Source of the DNA: Prevotellaceae bacterium UBA711
Lineage (GTDB): Bacteria; Bacteroidota; Bacteroidia; Bacteroidales; Bacteroidaceae
DNA: 25,037 nucleotides
Reading direction: 5' to 3'
Assembly (NCBI GenBank): GCA_002297545.1
Contig: DBLZ01000106.1
Location: 1 to 25,037 of the forward strand
Position numbers and translations under genes: made by a program. The notes beneath the pieces were generated by a model that saw only the letters and a program-made list of their open reading frames with translations, was not told where the DNA came from and ran no database searches. How positions within the stretch are numbered: position 1 is the first letter of the stretch; every line of letters starts with the position of its first letter. This document shows positions 8,897-16,471 of the stretch, one piece after another.

Positions 8897-10108
8897 TTAG
8901 ATGCCCAGTTTCTTGCGGATGTCCTTGGGAATGGCGTTCTTGTTGATTACGATGTTCATGGTCTTGTAAGCCACGTAAGGCTTACTCACGTACCAGAAGC
9001 CCTTGTATGGACCGTATTCGCCCCAGGAGTTCTTCATCATGAAGTACTCCTTGCCGTTCTGGTCCTTGGCAATGCCGTAGATCTGCATGCCGTGGTCGTC
9101 GGTGGTGGTCCAGTTGTCGTAGCCCTCCTGACGCATCTCCTGTGTGATTACCTTCTCTCCGGCACCGTCTGCCTCGGTTATCTTGGCACCGGCCTTTTCG
9201 CCTGTCCAGCGGCTCTGGTCACTGCCTACGCCGGCTGTGGCTTTGGTGTCGGGCACGGTGGCCACGCATCTGTTCTTGCCGGTACGGCGGCTGAAGCCAT
9301 CCTCGCTGACGTCAGCGCCCCAGGCAAAGGTCCATCCGTTCTTCACGCTCTCCTCCATTACGCGCATGAACTCGTCCAGGGGGAGGTTGTAGCTGGAAGC
9401 CCAGCGCCAGTTGTCCTGGATCTCCAGGATGAAGCTGGTGTAGAAGGGGTGATGCGTGTAGCTGGTCAGAGACACATAGTCGTTGGGATCCAGCTTCAGG
9501 TAGTCCTTTACGAAGCTCTGCGGGGTGTACTTCTTGCCCTTGTATTCAAACTCCTCGGGGCATGCACCGAAGTAGTTGTCTATCATGCCCTGCACGTTCT
9601 TCTTCCAGATGGGGTTGATCTTACGGGCATCGCTGGTGGAGATGGCCTTGATGTAAGCCTCCATGGGAGGGAAGAAGCTGCTGAAGTTGAACAGAGAGTC
9701 GCCGTAGGGGACGATGGGGTAGGGCATGAGGCCCTCCGGGATGAGGCCGTAGCGGTCCATGCAGAAGATGGCGTCGTAGAACGAACCACCCTGGCTGAAG
9801 CTGGCATCACCGTGTGTGCGGACGTTGCGGTCGGCGCGGTCGGTGTAGGTCTTGCTTGCCAGGAAGGACTCGCACAGGTCTATGTCCGTCTTGCTGGGGT
9901 CCTTCTTCAGCACCTCGCTCTCGAGGAATGCAAGAGAGGAATAGGCCCAGCATGTGCCGGAGCTGTTCTGGTTCTTGATGCTGGTGACCGGAGCCTCGAT
10001 TACGGTGGTGAATACCAGTGAGTCCGCGGGGATCACCTTCTTGGCGTCCTGTGCCAAGGTGGGCAGGGTGCAGATGGCTGCCGCTGCCGTCAGTAGAAAC
10101 TTGTTCAT
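8897..10108 (-). CDS. Exported C1-family (papain-like / aminopeptidase C-like) cysteine peptidase
   Basis: 403 residues with a signal peptide (about 1-19, ending LAQ-D), so likely periplasmic or outer-membrane facing. The papain-type catalytic set is visible: oxyanion Gln47 and nucleophile Cys53 in NQNSSGTCWAYSS, His339 in DDHGMQIYG, and Asn360 in MKNSWG. The arrangement and spacing (about 285 residues between Cys and His) resemble bleomycin hydrolase/PepC-type C1B enzymes, which usually trim peptides from the N-terminus. The bacterial cytosolic PepC lacks a signal peptide, so this is the exported Bacteroidales form. It sits downstream of an M24 aminopeptidase, consistent with peptide catabolism. 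The leader before the ATG is A-rich, typical of genes in this phylum that do not rely on a Shine-Dalgarno site. Confidence 0.9.
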   Translation of the reverse strand: MNKFLLTAAAAICTLPTLAQDAKKVIPADSLVFTTVIEAPVTSIKNQNSSGTCWAYSSLAFLESEVLKKDPSKTDIDLCESFLASKTYTDRADRNVRTHGDASFSQGGSFYDAIFCMDRYGLIPEGLMPYPIVPYGDSLFNFSSFFPPMEAYIKAISTSDARKINPIWKKNVQGMIDNYFGACPEEFEYKGKKYTPQSFVKDYLKLDPNDYVSLTSYTHHPFYTSFILEIQDNWRWASSYNLPLDEFMRVMEESVKNGWTFAWGADVSEDGFSRRTGKNRCVATVPDTKATAGVGSDQSRWTGEKAGAKITEADGAGEKVITQEMRQEGYDNWTTTDDHGMQIYGIAKDQNGKEYFMMKNSWGEYGPYKGFWYVSKPYVAYKTMNIVINKNAIPKDIRKKLGI

Positions 10109-10174
10109 TGGTTTTGTGTATTTTGTGTTTGTGTTTTACTTGCATTCGGGAGCGGACGCGCCGCACCCGTGGTG

Positions 10175-10190
10175 ACGGGCCGCAGCCCGT
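10175..10190 (-). terminator. GC-rich hairpin between M24 and C1 peptidase genes
   Basis: Perfect 6-bp inverted repeat (ACGGGC / GCCCGT, 4-nt loop) starting 3 nt after the M24 stop codon on the minus strand. No T-run follows, so it may be an mRNA-stabilising or attenuating hairpin rather than a full terminator. Confidence 0.35.
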
Positions 10191-10192
10191 GG

Positions 10193-11590
10193 CTATTTGT
10201 TTATGAAGGCCTCCACATCGTCCGGGTGGTAGGGGATGAGTTTGTCGCCCAGGAAGCGGCATCCCTTGCCGGTGATGAGTATGTCGTCCTCTATGCGTAT
10301 GCCGCCAAAATCCTTGTAGGTCTCCAGCAGATCATAGTTGATGAAGTCCTTGTGCAGCCCTTTTGCATGCCATTCGTCTATGAGCGCGGGGATGAAGTAT
10401 ATGCCGGGTTCGTCGGTCATCACCCAGCCCTCCTGCAGGCGGCGTCCGCAGCGCAGGCAGTTGGTGCCGAACTGTTCCAGGTTGGGGCGCACCTCGTCGT
10501 CGAAGCCCACGTATGTCTGTCCCAGTCCCTCCATGTCGTGCACGTCCATGCCCATCATGTGACCCAGACCGTGAGGCAGGAACATGGCATGCGCGCCCTG
10601 TCGCACGGCCTCGTCAGTGTCGCCCTTCATCAGCCCCAGTTCCTTCAGACGTGTGGCCATCAGGCGGCACACATCCATGTGCACGTCCATCCACTTCACG
10701 CCGGGAGCCGCCACGGAGAGGGCATAGTCGTGACACTCCTCCACTATGCTGTATATCTCGCGCTGACGCCGGGTGAACCGTCCGCTTATGGGGGTGGTTC
10801 GCGTATGGTCGGAGCAATAGTTCTCGTTGGTCTCGGCACCGCAGTCGCACAGCAGCAGTCTGCCCTCCTCCAAGGGAACGGGTGCAGGATAGCCGTGCAT
10901 TATCTCGCCGTGCATGGTGACGATGGATGCGAAGGATACCATGCAACCCTTGGACGAGGCTATGCCGGAGATGCGTCCGCTGATTTCCTGCTCCGTCACT
11001 CCGGGGCGGGCCATCCTCATGGCCGTGGTGTGCATCTCGTACCCTATGGCACATGCACGTTCTATTTCTGCTATCTCCTCAGGCGTCTTCACGGCCCTTT
11101 GGTCTATCACGGCCATTATCAGCTCCAGGCTGGCCTTGGCGCGTTGTTCCGAGGGATGTATGCCTGTCAGGTCCATCAGCTGTATCATCAGGTCGTGACG
11201 GTAGGGGGGCAGGAAGTGCACGCGGCGCCCCTGCTCCTGTGCCAGACGCACCAGTTCGGCCAGCTTGGCCATGGGGGCTGAGTTCTCCACACCGCACTGG
11301 GCGGCCATGTCGGCCACACTGTCCACGCTGCCGTACCATACGATGTCCTCCAGATCGATATCATCGCCTATGAGCCATTCCTTGCCTGCGTCGGCGTCTA
11401 TCACGCCAACCAGCCCCTCGCGGTGCTGGCCAAAGTAGTAGAGGAACGTGCTGTCCTGGCGGAAGCGGTAGGCATTGGCCGGATAGTTGGCGGGAGAGTG
11501 GTTGTTGCCCATCAGGACGATCAGTCCCGACTGTATGCGTCGCCGCAGGACATCGCGTCGCTGCATGTATGTGTCTTTGCTGAATAACAT
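10193..11590 (-). CDS. pepP: M24B aminopeptidase P (Xaa-Pro aminopeptidase)
   Basis: 465 residues, cytosolic (no signal peptide). An N-terminal AMP_N-type domain (about 1-140, with PANAYRFRQDSTFLYYFG) precedes the pita-bread catalytic domain. The five metal ligands of aminopeptidase P are all recognisable: Asp249 in CDCGAE, Asp261 in SDHTRT, His344 in GLGHMMG, Glu394 in DEPGIYF and Glu434 in IRIEDD. The enzyme removes N-terminal residues preceding proline. It has its own candidate promoter 30-45 nt upstream and is followed by the C1 peptidase gene 84 nt later, so the two may form a peptide-degradation unit. The gene symbol is by family; paralogues exist in this phylum. Confidence 0.93.
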   Translation of the reverse strand: MLFSKDTYMQRRDVLRRRIQSGLIVLMGNNHSPANYPANAYRFRQDSTFLYYFGQHREGLVGVIDADAGKEWLIGDDIDLEDIVWYGSVDSVADMAAQCGVENSAPMAKLAELVRLAQEQGRRVHFLPPYRHDLMIQLMDLTGIHPSEQRAKASLELIMAVIDQRAVKTPEEIAEIERACAIGYEMHTTAMRMARPGVTEQEISGRISGIASSKGCMVSFASIVTMHGEIMHGYPAPVPLEEGRLLLCDCGAETNENYCSDHTRTTPISGRFTRRQREIYSIVEECHDYALSVAAPGVKWMDVHMDVCRLMATRLKELGLMKGDTDEAVRQGAHAMFLPHGLGHMMGMDVHDMEGLGQTYVGFDDEVRPNLEQFGTNCLRCGRRLQEGWVMTDEPGIYFIPALIDEWHAKGLHKDFINYDLLETYKDFGGIRIEDDILITGKGCRFLGDKLIPYHPDDVEAFINK

Positions 11591-11626
11591 GTCTTTGCTG
11601 TGTATCGGTTAAGGGTAATCTACGTG

Positions 11627-11634
11627 CAAATATA
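11627..11634 (-). promoter_or_regulatory. -7 element upstream of the M24 peptidase gene
   Basis: On the minus strand TATATTTG followed by CACG, matching TAnnTTTG. Predicted transcription start is near 11621, a 30-nt leader before ATG 11590. No good -33 TTTG is seen at the expected distance. Confidence 0.45.
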
Positions 11635-11694
11635 ACAATAATTTCCGTGAAACGTGACACGCGCACCCATAAATATATATAATAAGGTGCACTT

Positions 11695-12915
11695 TTACCA
11701 TCCGGTCTCTTCCCAGAGGGTGAAAGTGTACCATGGTGAGAGCCTGAACTGATCCTCCCAGCCCTGTTCCCGGTATTCCCGGCGCGGTATGTTCATGGAT
11801 ATGCCGCCATAGTGTTCGGCGTCGGTGAGCGTGCAGTGGGCCTTGCCGTAGCGTATGGTGGAATATGCGCTCTCCCAGGCCTTGCTCTTGATGGGATGGA
11901 GGATGGCTTTCTTCCATGCTTCTTCCCATACGGCATAGTCTTCGGCGGACAGGGTGTGGTACATTGCCGAGCGGATGTCGTATGGTACGGGCATGGCGTC
12001 CTGCATGTATACGTTGCCCTGGCCGTATTCCGGGGCGTATATCTGTATGCCGTCGGTCGATGGCATGTCGGTGCGCGGGAATGCACCGGGTATGAACTGC
12101 GATGTCACGGTGCATAGGTCTCTGAACTCCGCCGTGTGCACGGCCGAGAGCAAAACCCCGAGGTTGCCGGTGTATTCCTCTGCGTGCCCGTCTATGATTG
12201 CACGGATGTCGGCCTTGCACAGGGCCTTCATTATGCGGTCGTAGGGCGCGCCGGTGCTGGGTGTCTCGGTGGGGGAGCCGATGATGTAGTCGGCATACGG
12301 ATAGAGATACGACGCTACCTCCACGCTCTGCATGTAGCAGGCGTCGAAGAAGATATATTCCATGTGTGGCATCCCGCTCAGTATGGATGCCAGTTGTCCT
12401 ATGTGCAGCCATTGGCCCATGTCCGACTGCGTGTTGTGCCCATTGTCTATGATTATGGATCTCTGTGGCCTGTTTGGCTGGTCTATCCATCCTGTGCCGT
12501 GGCTCCACAGCACCAGCGAGTACTTCTCCGACGGGAAGTCGCGGATGATCCTGTTCAGTACGCTTTTGACTATATTCATGTCGGCACTGTTGTGGTCTTC
12601 GGTGTACTCGTACCACGTGGAGATGCTGTTGGTCGTGAGGTGGAAGATGACGGGCTTTAGTTCCGCATCCTGATAGACCACCACCTGGCAGTCCTCGGGT
12701 ATGTCGCCCAGGGCTGCCTTCATCTCATTCAGGTCGGACTGGGAGAAGTAACTCAGCGAGTTCTCGGCTCCCATGTACACTATCACGGTGTTGCCGGTCA
12801 GTTTTTCGCCCGGAGTGGGCAGGTCGTCGCTACATGATGTGAGACACGTGCCGGAGAAGGCGGAGAAAAGTAGGACGCTTGCTGCTAACGCCAGATGTTG
12901 CTTCATACGCTTCAT
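11695..12915 (-). CDS. Clostripain-family (C11) cysteine peptidase, lipoprotein
   Basis: 406 residues from ATG 12915. The frame is open further upstream to 13098, but that part covers the promoter and reads like non-coding sequence. A lipoprotein signal ends in LTSC (Cys28), so the protein is probably anchored in the outer or inner membrane facing the periplasm or outside. The C11 dyad is present: His139 in LVLWSHGTGW and Cys193 in FFDACYMQ. C11 enzymes (clostripain, fragipain-like) cleave after Arg or Lys and are often activated by internal cleavage. No adjacent inhibitor or substrate gene is seen. ATG 12906 is an equally good start, nine nt later. The gene is divergent from a histidine kinase, and the shared gap holds a phased palindrome array that could control either gene. 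Confidence 0.9.
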   Translation of the reverse strand: MKRMKQHLALAASVLLFSAFSGTCLTSCSDDLPTPGEKLTGNTVIVYMGAENSLSYFSQSDLNEMKAALGDIPEDCQVVVYQDAELKPVIFHLTTNSISTWYEYTEDHNSADMNIVKSVLNRIIRDFPSEKYSLVLWSHGTGWIDQPNRPQRSIIIDNGHNTQSDMGQWLHIGQLASILSGMPHMEYIFFDACYMQSVEVASYLYPYADYIIGSPTETPSTGAPYDRIMKALCKADIRAIIDGHAEEYTGNLGVLLSAVHTAEFRDLCTVTSQFIPGAFPRTDMPSTDGIQIYAPEYGQGNVYMQDAMPVPYDIRSAMYHTLSAEDYAVWEEAWKKAILHPIKSKAWESAYSTIRYGKAHCTLTDAEHYGGISMNIPRREYREQGWEDQFRLSPWYTFTLWEETGW

Positions 12916-12920
12916 GTCTG

Positions 12921-12928
12921 CAAAGATA
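12921..12928 (-). promoter_or_regulatory. -7 element of the C11 peptidase gene
   Basis: Minus strand TATCTTTG followed by CAGAC, an exact TAnnTTTG. Transcription would begin near 12915, practically at the first ATG and about 9 nt before the second. The -33 box is not clear. Confidence 0.55.
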
Positions 12929-13030
12929 AGATAAATAATCAAGAAAAGACACCTTTTGCGGATTAAAATGTCGTGGCCTTGCGCTCCGTTCCTTGCGGGG
13001 CAGTTCTGCACTTGTCGTGGGGCGCGGGTT

Positions 13031-13114
13031 GCAAGAACCGGTTTGTGTGCCTTGATGAACCGGTTCTTGCGGGTGGGAAAACCGGTTTGTCTGTCCACGT
13101 AAACCGGTTCTTTC
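13031..13114. repeat. Four AACCGGTT palindromes at exact 22-bp period
   Basis: The octamer AACCGGTT occurs at 13036, 13058, 13080 and 13102. Outside the octamer, units 1 and 3 share AACCGGTTTGTnTG and units 2 and 4 share AACCGGTTCTTnCG. Units 1 and 2 form a perfect 13-bp inverted repeat (13031-13043 with 13058-13070). Units 3 and 4 pair over 9 bp (13080-13088 with 13101-13109), and further with one bulge. No fifth unit occurs at 13014 or 13124. It lies in the 321-nt divergent gap between the C11 peptidase and the histidine kinase, which otherwise shows only the C11 promoter. The period (about two helical turns) suggests an operator array or paired hairpins. Confidence 0.85.
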
Positions 13115-13236
13115 GTTGCCGCCCTCGTGGTGTGAGGGGTGTCGTCCTGTGGCTTGCAGTGGCGCTCCGCGTGATTTGGTGGTCATCTGCTGCCGATTTG
13201 GGATAATAAAAAGCGTCGGTCGTACGTTATCATCGT

Positions 13237-14340
13237 ATGCAGTGGGCGGACAAGATACGACAGGTGAGAATGGCGCTGGTGGTGGCGGCTGTGCTCCTCA
13301 GTGTGGCCTCGCTGGTGGTCAGCCACTACCTGGTGCGCGACCTCAAGCGTGAGGAACAGCTGAAGATGGAGACGTGGGCCGAGGCCATGCGCTCCTTTGG
13401 CGAGGCCGATGCCGATGCCGACCTGTCGCTGGTGCTGAAGGTCTTGAACAGCAACAACACCATTCCCGTGGTGGTCCTTGGGTCCGACGGTACCGTGCAG
13501 ATGCAGCGCAACGTGGAGAGTGCCGACGTTCTCCCGTCGCACTCCATACGGATAGCTCTCTCGGACGACGAATGGATGGATGTTCGCTACGATGATTCGC
13601 TTCTGCTGCGCCGCCTGGCCTTGTGGCCGTATGTGCAGTTGTGTATAGTCTCCATCTTTGTGCTGGTGGCCATCTTTGCCTTGCTCAGCAGCAAGAAGTC
13701 CGAGCAGAACCGTGTGTGGGTTGGCCTGTCCAAGGAGACGGCGCACCAGCTGGGTACGCCCATAAGCAGCCTGATGGCATGGGTGGAGGTCCTGCGCGAG
13801 ACCTATCCGGAGGACACGCTCATCCCGGAGATGGATCGCGATGTGCGCCGCTTGCAGTTGATAGCCGAACGCTTTTCTAAGATAGGCTCGCTGCCCGAGT
13901 TGCGCGATACCGATGTGTCGGAGGTCGTGGGGCATGTGGTGGAGTATATACGTCTCCGCGTCAGCAACCGTGTGAGCATCACCGCCTCGCTCCCGCAGGA
14001 GAGGGTGGCTGTTCCCATGTGCGCGCCACTGTTCGAGTGGGTGGTGGAGAACCTGTGCAAGAATGCCGTGGATGCCATGGACGGCAGCGGCAGCATAAAC
14101 ATTGCCGTGGCTACCGAGGCCGAAATCTGCGTGGTAGAGGTGGTGGACACGGGCAAAGGCATCCCGTCTCATCGCTGGAAGACAGTGTTCCTGCCTGGAT
14201 ATACCACCAAGTCGCGTGGCTGGGGGCTGGGATTGTCTCTGGCCAAGCGCATAGTGGAGGAATATCATCGCGGGCGTATCTTCGTGAAGGAAAGCTCGCC
14301 GGACAAGGGGACGGTCTTCCGTATAGAGCTGAGGCTGTAG
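13237..14340 (+). CDS. Membrane sensor histidine kinase (orphan)
   Basis: 367 residues. Two transmembrane segments (about 12-30 and 130-150) flank a sensor region of roughly 95 residues. The dimerisation and phospho-acceptor box is SKETAHQLGTPISSL with His170. The ATP-binding domain shows the N box ENLCKNAVDAM (about 271-281), G1 DTGKGIP (about 305-311) and G2 GWGLGLSLAKRI (about 329-340). It therefore looks catalytically complete. The KETAHQLGTP form of the H box is common in Bacteroidetes kinases. No response regulator gene is next to it in this window, so the partner must be elsewhere. No good TAnnTTTG box is seen upstream; the AACCGGTT array lies about 130 nt upstream of the start codon. 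Signal unknown. Confidence 0.92.
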   Translation: MQWADKIRQVRMALVVAAVLLSVASLVVSHYLVRDLKREEQLKMETWAEAMRSFGEADADADLSLVLKVLNSNNTIPVVVLGSDGTVQMQRNVESADVLPSHSIRIALSDDEWMDVRYDDSLLLRRLALWPYVQLCIVSIFVLVAIFALLSSKKSEQNRVWVGLSKETAHQLGTPISSLMAWVEVLRETYPEDTLIPEMDRDVRRLQLIAERFSKIGSLPELRDTDVSEVVGHVVEYIRLRVSNRVSITASLPQERVAVPMCAPLFEWVVENLCKNAVDAMDGSGSINIAVATEAEICVVEVVDTGKGIPSHRWKTVFLPGYTTKSRGWGLGLSLAKRIVEEYHRGRIFVKESSPDKGTVFRIELRL

Positions 14341-14362
14341 CCGGATATGGTGTGGCAGAAAC

Positions 14363-14388
14363 GCCGTTCCTGTGCAAAAGGGGACGGC
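14363..14388 (+). terminator. Hairpin after the histidine kinase gene
   Basis: An 8-bp stem with one G-U pair (GCCGTTCC / GGGACGGC, 10-nt loop) starts 22 nt after the kinase stop codon. The downstream bases are A-rich rather than T-rich, so it is a weak candidate for transcription termination. Confidence 0.35.
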
Positions 14389-14434
14389 ATAAGGCGAAGA
14401 TTGTGAACAATTAAAGAAAAAAGTGTCCTGCGGG

Positions 14435-14466
14435 CTTGGCCGATTACCGTAAAAGTTGTACCTTTG
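14435..14466 (+). promoter_or_regulatory. Promoter of the DUF177-rpmF unit
   Basis: CTTG at 14435-14438, 20 nt, TACCTTTG at 14459-14466, then CATCCC: a near-perfect Bacteroidetes promoter. Transcription should start near 14472, just before the ATG at 14474. It also rules out the upstream in-frame TTG at 14456, which lies within the promoter. Confidence 0.75.
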
Positions 14467-14473
14467 CATCCCG

Positions 14474-14992
14474 ATGGGTACGATGGACAGCTATAAGGTC
14501 GACTTACGGGGCATGACAAGCGATGTTGTGTCACATCATTGGGTGCTTGCCGACGACTTCTTCTCCGCTGTTCAAGGGCTCGACATCGTGAACGGGCACG
14601 TGGATGCTACGCTTCGTGTGACACGGAAATCCGAGGGTTTTGACTTGGACTTCCGGTTCGAGGGCACGGTGCAAGTGGAATGCATCCGTTGTTCGGAACT
14701 GATGGATTGGCCTATTCATGCCCATTGTAATGTGGCGGCCAGACTCGGTGACGAGGATGACGACGATGGCGAGGTGCTGACCGTGGCGGAATATCCCGGT
14801 GTGGCGGACCTCTCGTGGCAGATGTACTCGCTGCTGGCCCTGGAGATACCCATACGTCACGCACATCCCGACGGGGAATGCAACCCGCAGGTGATGGCTA
14901 TGCTGAGCACGGCGCCCGATGACAACAGGCCTGCGGACCCAAGGTGGGCGGCTCTGCAACAACTGAAAACAAAAAGTAATAACCAAGAATAA
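14474..14992 (+). CDS. DUF177 / YceD-family protein
   Basis: 172 residues from ATG 14474; ATG 14483 is the alternative and leaves an 11-nt leader after the predicted transcription start. Recognised by position directly before rpmF and by the family pattern: an N-terminal YKVDLRGM strand, the CIRCSE cysteine pair after a beta-rich part, an acidic stretch (DEDDDDGE), and a C-terminal section with LEIPIRHAH and GECNP. YceD/DUF177 proteins are conserved beside the L32 gene and have been linked to 23S rRNA or ribosome maturation in some lineages. The role here is inferred. The stop is 9 nt before rpmF, so the two are surely co-transcribed. Confidence 0.82.
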   Translation: MGTMDSYKVDLRGMTSDVVSHHWVLADDFFSAVQGLDIVNGHVDATLRVTRKSEGFDLDFRFEGTVQVECIRCSELMDWPIHAHCNVAARLGDEDDDDGEVLTVAEYPGVADLSWQMYSLLALEIPIRHAHPDGECNPQVMAMLSTAPDDNRPADPRWAALQQLKTKSNNQE

Positions 14993-15001
14993 AAGACAAC
15001 A

Positions 15002-15181
15002 ATGGCACATCCTAAAAGAAGACAGTCCAAGACTCGTACTCTCAAGAGAAGAACCCATGACAAGGCAGTAGCTCCCACGTTGGCAGTCTGCTCTAATTGC
15101 GGTGAGTACTATGTGTATCACACCGTATGTCCTGCTTGCGGATACTATCGCGGCAAATTGGCTATAGAGAAGGAGGCTTGA
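15002..15181 (+). CDS. rpmF: Ribosomal protein bL32
   Basis: 59 residues, starting MAHPKRRQSKTRTLKRR, the classic L32 N-terminus rich in Lys and Arg. Four cysteines (Cys30, Cys33, Cys43, Cys46) in the CSNC and CPAC pairs form the zinc-binding version of L32. It is a component of the 50S subunit near the exit of the peptidyl transferase region. The gene starts 9 nt after the DUF177 stop and is preceded by an A-rich leader (AAAAGACAACA). FabH follows after 168 nt with its own promoter. Length is normal for the phylum. Confidence 0.97.
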   Translation: MAHPKRRQSKTRTLKRRTHDKAVAPTLAVCSNCGEYYVYHTVCPACGYYRGKLAIEKEA

Positions 15182-15240
15182 GCTTCAGGCCGCATCTCTT
15201 ATTAGCAGGGTCTTGAATATCGCCGTAGCAGCACCCGCCG

Positions 15241-15272
15241 TTGGTTTGTGGTACTCTACGGCCTTATTTTTG
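15241..15272 (+). promoter_or_regulatory. Promoter of the fabH-era-der unit
   Basis: TATTTTTG at 15265-15272 followed by CATTC matches the -7 consensus. A TTG at 15241-15243 lies 21 nt upstream. Transcription would start near 15278, giving a leader of about 70 nt. Confidence 0.55.
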
Positions 15273-15278
15273 CATTCT

Positions 15279-15295
15279 CGCGCACGCTATGCGCG
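15279..15295 (+). promoter_or_regulatory. Hairpin at the 5' end of the fabH leader
   Basis: Perfect 6-bp inverted repeat CGCGCA / TGCGCG with a 5-nt loop, placed exactly at the predicted transcription start. It could be an operator for a repressor of fatty acid synthesis or a 5' mRNA-stabilising hairpin; neither is demonstrated. Confidence 0.45.
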
Positions 15296-15349
15296 TGAAT
15301 ATATATAATGTGTCCTTGCGGGATATAGTCCCGTCTCCATAGTACAAGC

Positions 15350-16441
15350 ATGGAAAAGATAAATGCAGTAATTACCGGTGTGGGTGGCTACGTGCCCGAC
15401 TACATACTGGACAACGAAGAGATGTCCACCATCGTGGATACCAGCGACGAGTGGATCATGGAGCGCATAGGCGTGAAGACGCGCCATATACTGAAACCCG
15501 AACAGGGTAGCGGCACCAGCTACATGATGATACGTGCCGTGCAGCAGTTGCTCCGCAAGACAGGAGTGGATCCTCAGAGCGTGGACCTGGTACTGTGTGC
15601 CACCACCACTCCCGACTACCATTTCCCCTCCACGGCATCACTCGTCATCGGAGCGTGCGGAATGAAGAACGCCTTTGGCTTTGATATGGAGGCTGCCTGT
15701 GCAGGCTTTCTCTATGGTCTGGAGGCTGCGGCATCGTATATCCGCGGTGGCCGCTACAAGCGGGTGATACTCTGCGGCGGCGACCACATGAGTTCCATGA
15801 CCAATTATACCGACCGCAATTCCTGTCCCATTTTTGGCGATGGCGCGGCTTGTGTGATGCTCGAGGCCACCACCGAGGAGGTGGGCCTGATGGACGGCTA
15901 TTACCGTACCGATGGCAAGGGCCTGGACAACCTGAGGATGACGGCGGGCGGTTCGGCCAAAATGCCTACGCACGAGACTGTGGACAACAACGAACACACC
16001 GTCTATCAGGAGGGACGTGCCGTCTACAAGCATGCGGTCCTGGACATGTCCTCCGCCGTAAAGATCATCGCGGAGCGCAATGGTCTGACCGCCGACAACA
16101 TAGCCTGGGTGGTGCCCCATCAGGCGAACATCAACATAGAAATCTCCGTGGCCGGCCGCATCGGCATACCGGAGAGCCAGGTGATGATAAACATAGACCA
16201 CATGGCCAACACGTCGGGCGGCACGCTGCCCTTGTGCCTGTGGGAGTATGAACCCCGTCTGAAGAAGGGCGACAAGATACTGTTCACCGCCTTCGGCGCC
16301 GGCTTCACGTGGGGTGCCAGCTATCTGATATGGGGCTACGACGGTGCCGAGCAGGCTGCCAAGGAACCGGCAGAGTTCTATAAGGAAGGCACCATCACCC
16401 GCGAGGAGTGGTATGCCAAGCGTGCCGCAGCCCGTCAGTAG
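15350..16441 (+). CDS. fabH: 3-oxoacyl-ACP synthase III (KAS III)
   Basis: 363 residues. It condenses acyl-CoA with malonyl-ACP to start fatty acid synthesis in the cytosol. The catalytic triad is present: Cys117 in MEAACAGFLYGL, His258 in PHQANINI and Asn288 in HMANTSGGT. The N-terminal TSDEWIMERIGVKTRH motif is typical of FabH. A C-terminal extension of about 30 residues follows the usual end of the fold. It is the first gene of a run with era (30 nt later) and der. A plsX gene, often beside fabH in other phyla, is absent here. Confidence 0.96.
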   Translation: MEKINAVITGVGGYVPDYILDNEEMSTIVDTSDEWIMERIGVKTRHILKPEQGSGTSYMMIRAVQQLLRKTGVDPQSVDLVLCATTTPDYHFPSTASLVIGACGMKNAFGFDMEAACAGFLYGLEAAASYIRGGRYKRVILCGGDHMSSMTNYTDRNSCPIFGDGAACVMLEATTEEVGLMDGYYRTDGKGLDNLRMTAGGSAKMPTHETVDNNEHTVYQEGRAVYKHAVLDMSSAVKIIAERNGLTADNIAWVVPHQANINIEISVAGRIGIPESQVMINIDHMANTSGGTLPLCLWEYEPRLKKGDKILFTAFGAGFTWGASYLIWGYDGAEQAAKEPAEFYKEGTITREEWYAKRAAARQ

Positions 16442-16471
16442 ACCAATCGTATATAATCACAGTAGCAATAC

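Noticed and set aside
8861..10021. 386-codon open frame on the plus strand opposite the C1 peptidase
   Set aside because: Val/Leu/Ala/Gly-rich mirror of a clear peptidase gene with intact catalytic residues; no signal of its own.
10169..11281. 370-codon plus-strand frame opposite the M24 peptidase
   Set aside because: The M24 frame has all five metal ligands; the opposite frame has no family features.
11609..12616. 335-codon minus-strand frame overlapping the C11 gene in another register
   Set aside because: Arg/His-rich shadow of the C11 peptidase, which has lipobox and catalytic motifs in its own frame.
13183..14469. 428-codon open frame on the minus strand opposite the histidine kinase
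   Set aside because: Low-complexity His/Gln/Leu-rich translation with no family features; the plus strand shows all kinase motifs. Long antisense frames are common at this G+C.
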